Made by a program: the position numbers and the translations under genes. Below, piece after piece: positions 5,231 to 8,288 of a DNA stretch of 8,288 bases. Position 1 is the first letter of the stretch, and every line of letters begins with the position of its first letter. Source of the stretch: Streptosporangiaceae bacterium (GTDB taxonomy: Bacteria; Actinomycetota; Actinomycetes; Streptosporangiales; Streptosporangiaceae); the NCBI GenBank assembly GCA_030045215.1, contig JASIBJ010000354.1, forward strand, positions 1 to 8,288, written 5' to 3'. The notes below the pieces were generated by a model that was not told the DNA's origin, searched no databases, and worked only from the letters and a program-made list of their open reading frames with translations.

Positions 5231-7788
5231 TGAATCACCGTCTCACCGCCGCGGCGGCCCTGGCCACGGTCACCGCGTCCTTCTCGCTCTTCGCGGTCTT
5301 GCACGGAGCCGCGTGGCTGGCCGAGGGCATCGCCGCGGTCGTGGTCATCGCGCTGGCCGGAACCCTCACCAGGGCGGCCACGGTTCCGGCCGCCATCGGC
5401 GCGACCCTCGCCGTGGCGATCGCGTCGATCCCGCTGATGGTGGGCTTGGGCTGGACGGGCGTGATCGGCGCTCTGGTGCTGATAGCGGTCACGGCGCTGA
5501 GCGCGACGGGCAATCGGTCGGCGCGCGGCTTCGCGATGCTGGTTACGTACTGCTCGTTCCTGCTGATCTACCTGAACGCCGTTTTTGCCGGGGCTCAGTC
5601 CTACGCGCGGTTGATCCCGTCGCCCGCCTCGATGAGCGCACTGTGGAAACTACCCTCGCAGGCATCGCCGCAGTTCCAGGGCTCCCCGCCGATCCTGGCG
5701 ACCAAGCCGGTGGATCTGGTGGCGGTCGCCGGCATCGGCGCGATCGCGATCATCGTGGACTACATGGCCGTGCGCATTCGGCGGCCCGCACTGGCCGGGC
5801 TTCCGCTGCTGCTGTTGTTCTGCGTGCCGGTGGCCAGCAACCTGAAGGGCTTCGGGTTTGGCCAGTCCATTTCCTTCGCTCTTGCGATCGCCGGCTACCT
5901 CACGCTGCTGTCGACCGATGGCCGACAGCGACTGCGGATGTGGGGTCGGCTCGTGACCGTGCGCCGCGTCAGCGGAGCTGACGAGGGCGGCGAGGGGCCC
6001 GACACCAGGGACCTGGCCGCGACCGGGCGACGCGTCGGCCTCGCGGCCATCTGCCTGGCGATCGCGATCCCGATCGCGCTGCCGACCTCCAGGCCGCATG
6101 ATCTCTTCAGCAAGGGCAGCGGCACCGGCGGCCTGGGCGGCTCGGGCTCGAGCGACGATGTTTCACCATTGAGCGACGTCCAGCGCGACCTGACTCAGGG
6201 CAGACCGCTGCCTGTCCTGTCCTACACCACCAATGCCGCCGACCCAGCGCAGCAGTACCTGGGGCAGTGGGTGCTGAACTACGACCAGAGTAGCCAGTCC
6301 TGGCAGATAGCCAACGGCGGCCAGATCTCGCAGATCATGGCCGCGAAGATGCCCTACCGGGTGCCGGGGCTCCAGGCCACCACCCCCACCAGCACGGTCA
6401 CGACAGCTCTCACCATCGGCTCCCAGCTAGGGGAAACGGCAGTGCCGGTGCCCTACGCCCCGGTGCGGATCACCGACACCAATGCCAAGGAGTTGTCGGA
6501 GGAATGGGGCACGCTGATGGTGATTGATGAGCTGCAGCAAACGAATTTGCGGCTGACCGTCACCAGCGAGGCACCCGCCGATCTCACCGCGGACGAGCTC
6601 AACGCGGATTACCAGGGCGTCCCGGCCTCCATCCAGAGCACCTACGGCAACTACAAGGGACCGGATGCGAGCCAGCTGCGGGCGCTAGCGGACCTGCACA
6701 CCGTCAACGCCACTACCCCGTATGAGTACGCCTACGATCTGCAGCACTGGCTGGACTCCTCGGAGTTCACCTACACGCTCACGCCTCATCTTCCTGACAC
6801 CAGCGGCTGGCTCTATCAGTTCCTCACCAAAGACCGCCGCGGGTACTGCGCGCAGTTCGCGGTGGCATTCGCGGTCCTGGCCAGAACGCTCGGCATCCCG
6901 TCGCGGGTCGTCGTCGGCTACACCGCAGGAAGCCGGGAGCCCAACGGCACGTGGCAGGTGACCACGGCCGACGCGCATGCCTGGCCCGAGCTGTTCTTCG
7001 GAGGGTACGGATGGGTGCGGTTCGAGCCGACCCCCGGCGGCCCTAATGGCCAGGGCACGGCCGAGGAACCGGGGTATACGACCCACTTCCGCGGCTTCAG
7101 CGCACCACCGTCAAGCAACTCGGGCACCGGCGCGCTTGCTCCCACCACGCCCGCTGACACCGCGCCGGGCACCTTGAAGGGCTGCCACCTGCGCTTGGCC
7201 GATTGCAAGAACCAGTCGACCGGCGGTCAGCCACTGAAAAATCCGGCGGCCTCGCACGGTTTCCCCGTCGGCATACCGATTGCCATCGTGGCGGTCCTGT
7301 TGCTGGCTTCGCCCGCCATCGGCCGCTGGGTGACCAGGCGCCGTCGCTGGATGGCCGCCTCCAGCGACGCGGAACTCGCACTGGCCGCCTGGAGGGAGCT
7401 ACACGACGACCTGACCGACTACGGCGTCAACACGCTTCCGAGCGATTCGCCGCGGATGACGGTCATCAGGGTGTCCGACGCCGCCCGCCTCAAGCCGGCC
7501 CCGCGCCAGGCCCTGGCCAGGATCGCCTCGGCGGTGGAGCGCGCGCGGTATTCGCTCGGCACTCAGCCGGGCGCCCGGCTGCGGGCCGACGAGGCCGCCG
7601 TCCGCAAGGCGCTGGCCTCGAACGCAACCAAGCCTCAGCGCCTGCGGGCGCTGCTGCTGCCGCCGTCCACCCTCGCCGCGGTCAGCAATGCCTTGCAGTC
7701 AGCAGGCCGAGCCACGAGTTGGATTGACTGGTCCTGGCCGACCATGCGCCACCAGTTCCGCCGGATCGTGCAGCACCGGGCTAGCTGA
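5227..7788 (+). CDS. Polytopic transglutaminase-like protein (TgpA/DUF3488 type)
   Basis: The product has 853 residues. About eight hydrophobic helices fall within residues 7-286 (TgpA_N/DUF3488-like). A Gly/Ser-rich linker (about 296-312) leads to a long extracytoplasmic region. The transglutaminase core is at about 490-605: GYCAQFAVAFAVLARTLGIP with catalytic Cys541, ADAHAWPELFF with His584, and GWVRFEPTPG with Glu600 where many transglutaminases have Asp. A further helix (about 681-699) precedes a cytoplasmic tail with DUF4129-like features (AAWRELHDDLTDYG, RARYSL). Such proteins are thought to cross-link or cleave envelope proteins or peptides, but the substrate here is unknown. The ATG at 5227 overlaps the DUF58 stop; the ATG at 5230 is an equal alternative, and there is no strong ribosome site, which fits coupled translation. 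It completes the MoxR-DUF58-transglutaminase trio common in actinobacteria. A Cys653/Cys660 pair lies just outside the last helix. Confidence 0.92.
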   Translation: MMNHRLTAAAALATVTASFSLFAVLHGAAWLAEGIAAVVVIALAGTLTRAATVPAAIGATLAVAIASIPLMVGLGWTGVIGALVLIAVTALSATGNRSARGFAMLVTYCSFLLIYLNAVFAGAQSYARLIPSPASMSALWKLPSQASPQFQGSPPILATKPVDLVAVAGIGAIAIIVDYMAVRIRRPALAGLPLLLLFCVPVASNLKGFGFGQSISFALAIAGYLTLLSTDGRQRLRMWGRLVTVRRVSGADEGGEGPDTRDLAATGRRVGLAAICLAIAIPIALPTSRPHDLFSKGSGTGGLGGSGSSDDVSPLSDVQRDLTQGRPLPVLSYTTNAADPAQQYLGQWVLNYDQSSQSWQIANGGQISQIMAAKMPYRVPGLQATTPTSTVTTALTIGSQLGETAVPVPYAPVRITDTNAKELSEEWGTLMVIDELQQTNLRLTVTSEAPADLTADELNADYQGVPASIQSTYGNYKGPDASQLRALADLHTVNATTPYEYAYDLQHWLDSSEFTYTLTPHLPDTSGWLYQFLTKDRRGYCAQFAVAFAVLARTLGIPSRVVVGYTAGSREPNGTWQVTTADAHAWPELFFGGYGWVRFEPTPGGPNGQGTAEEPGYTTHFRGFSAPPSSNSGTGALAPTTPADTAPGTLKGCHLRLADCKNQSTGGQPLKNPAASHGFPVGIPIAIVAVLLLASPAIGRWVTRRRRWMAASSDAELALAAWRELHDDLTDYGVNTLPSDSPRMTVIRVSDAARLKPAPRQALARIASAVERARYSLGTQPGARLRADEAAVRKALASNATKPQRLRALLLPPSTLAAVSNALQSAGRATSWIDWSWPTMRHQFRRIVQHRAS

Positions 7789-7896
7789 CCCAGCGCGCCC
7801 GGCCCGGTCCCCGACCTTCATCGGTTTCCCATAACGGACAGACTGGCACGAAAATACAACCGGTCGGTGAAGAGTCAGCCGGGATGCGGGGCGCAG
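7789..7896. other. Convergent intergenic spacer, no clear terminator
   Basis: This 108-bp gap separates the ends of the transglutaminase gene (plus) and the DUF3040 gene (minus). I looked for a stem followed by a T tract in both directions and found only imperfect pairing, such as CTTCATCGGTT near 7817 with AACCGGTCGGTGAAG near 7858. Transcription from both sides must stop by a weak hairpin, by Rho, or by collision. Confidence 0.5.
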
Positions 7897-8288
7897 CTAC
7901 CGGTCGCGCTCCTGGCGACGGCGCCAGCGCTCTTCCATCCGCTCCATCATGCCGCCCGAGCTGCTCGCGGGCTTTGGGGGCTTACGGCTGCCCCTGGTCC
8001 GGCGATCCACCAGAATGCCGGTCATCTTGCGGTAACTCGCGATGGCCCACATGCTGCTGGCCAGCATGATGACGAAGCCGGCGACGTCGAGGTACGCGTG
8101 CTTCGTCAGCAAGCCAGCCACCAGCACGCCAACGCCGACCAGGAACCCGACGGCCGACTGGATGACACGTCGGCGGTAGTGCACCCTGGGGTCTTTGGCC
8201 CGCATGATCCGGGCAAGTCGCGGATGATCGGAGTACAGCGCCTGCTCAATCTGCTCGAGCTGGCGCTGCTCGTGCTCAGAGAGCGGTA
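7897..8288 (-). CDS. DUF3040 small membrane protein (start beyond window)
   Basis: The frame is open to the right edge, and the visible protein starts PLSEHEQRQLEQIEQALYSD, the typical N-terminus of actinobacterial DUF3040 proteins. An internal ATG at 8205 would remove this conserved part, so the true start lies at or beyond 8288. About 130 residues are visible. The soluble N-terminus contains DHPRLARIMRAKDPRVHYRRR. Two transmembrane helices follow (IQSAVGFLVGVGVLVAGLL and LDVAGFVIMLASSMWAIASY). The tail is basic and charged, with a Met/Glu/Arg-rich end (MMERMEERWRRRQERDR). The function of the family is not established. It is found near division and cell-wall genes in many actinomycetes, which suggests an envelope or division role. 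It converges on the transglutaminase gene. Confidence 0.9.
   Translation of the reverse strand, partial: PLSEHEQRQLEQIEQALYSDHPRLARIMRAKDPRVHYRRRVIQSAVGFLVGVGVLVAGLLTKHAYLDVAGFVIMLASSMWAIASYRKMTGILVDRRTRGSRKPPKPASSSGGMMERMEERWRRRQERDR

Noticed and set aside
5031..5981. Plus-strand 316-codon open frame overlapping the DUF58 and transglutaminase genes
   Set aside because: Arg/Gly-rich translation out of frame with two well-supported genes.
7789..7896. Bidirectional terminator between the convergent genes
   Set aside because: Only imperfect pairing and no T tract next to a stable stem.

Overview
The window is high-GC DNA with the codon use and gene families of an Actinomycetota chromosome. The gene set is actinobacterial: a 143-residue MraZ, an FtsL with a long basic low-complexity N-terminus, a DUF3040 small membrane protein, and a MoxR/DUF58/transglutaminase trio beside the division cluster. 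A Streptomyces- or Streptosporangiales-like filamentous actinomycete is a reasonable guess, but the sequence alone does not fix the genus. Everything looks chromosomal and vertically inherited. I see no mobile element, CRISPR array, tRNA or rRNA.

Left half (minus strand, read right to left): the start of the division and cell-wall (dcw) cluster. mraZ (2374-1943) is followed by a 263-bp spacer, rsmH/mraW (1679-720), and ftsL (630 to beyond the left edge). A well-formed promoter (TTGACG, 16 bp, TACAGT) lies upstream of mraZ. It is overlaid by four NGTGGNG heptamers at exact 10-bp spacing, the architecture expected of an MraZ operator. This implies autoregulation of the cluster.

Centre (2375-2792): a 418-bp divergent control region. 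Besides the mraZ promoter and operator it holds a second, shorter pair of the same heptamers on the plus strand, a dyad in the presumed mraZ leader, and several palindromes. One is the 12-bp CGTAACGTTACG just before the ribosome binding site of the rightward operon.

Right half (plus strand): an operon of a MoxR-type AAA+ ATPase (2793-3767), a membrane-anchored DUF58 protein (3836-5230) and a large polytopic transglutaminase-like protein (5227-7788). The last two overlap by 4 bp. MoxR and DUF58 proteins commonly act together in maturation or assembly, and the transglutaminase has an extracytoplasmic Cys/His catalytic domain, so a role at the cell envelope is likely. A convergent DUF3040 two-helix membrane protein (8288-7897, 5' end cut off) closes the window.

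No wholly new system is apparent. The points most worth following up are in regulation: the MraZ-type operator and its divergent partner motif, the palindrome in front of the MoxR operon, and the strong hairpin in front of rsmH.
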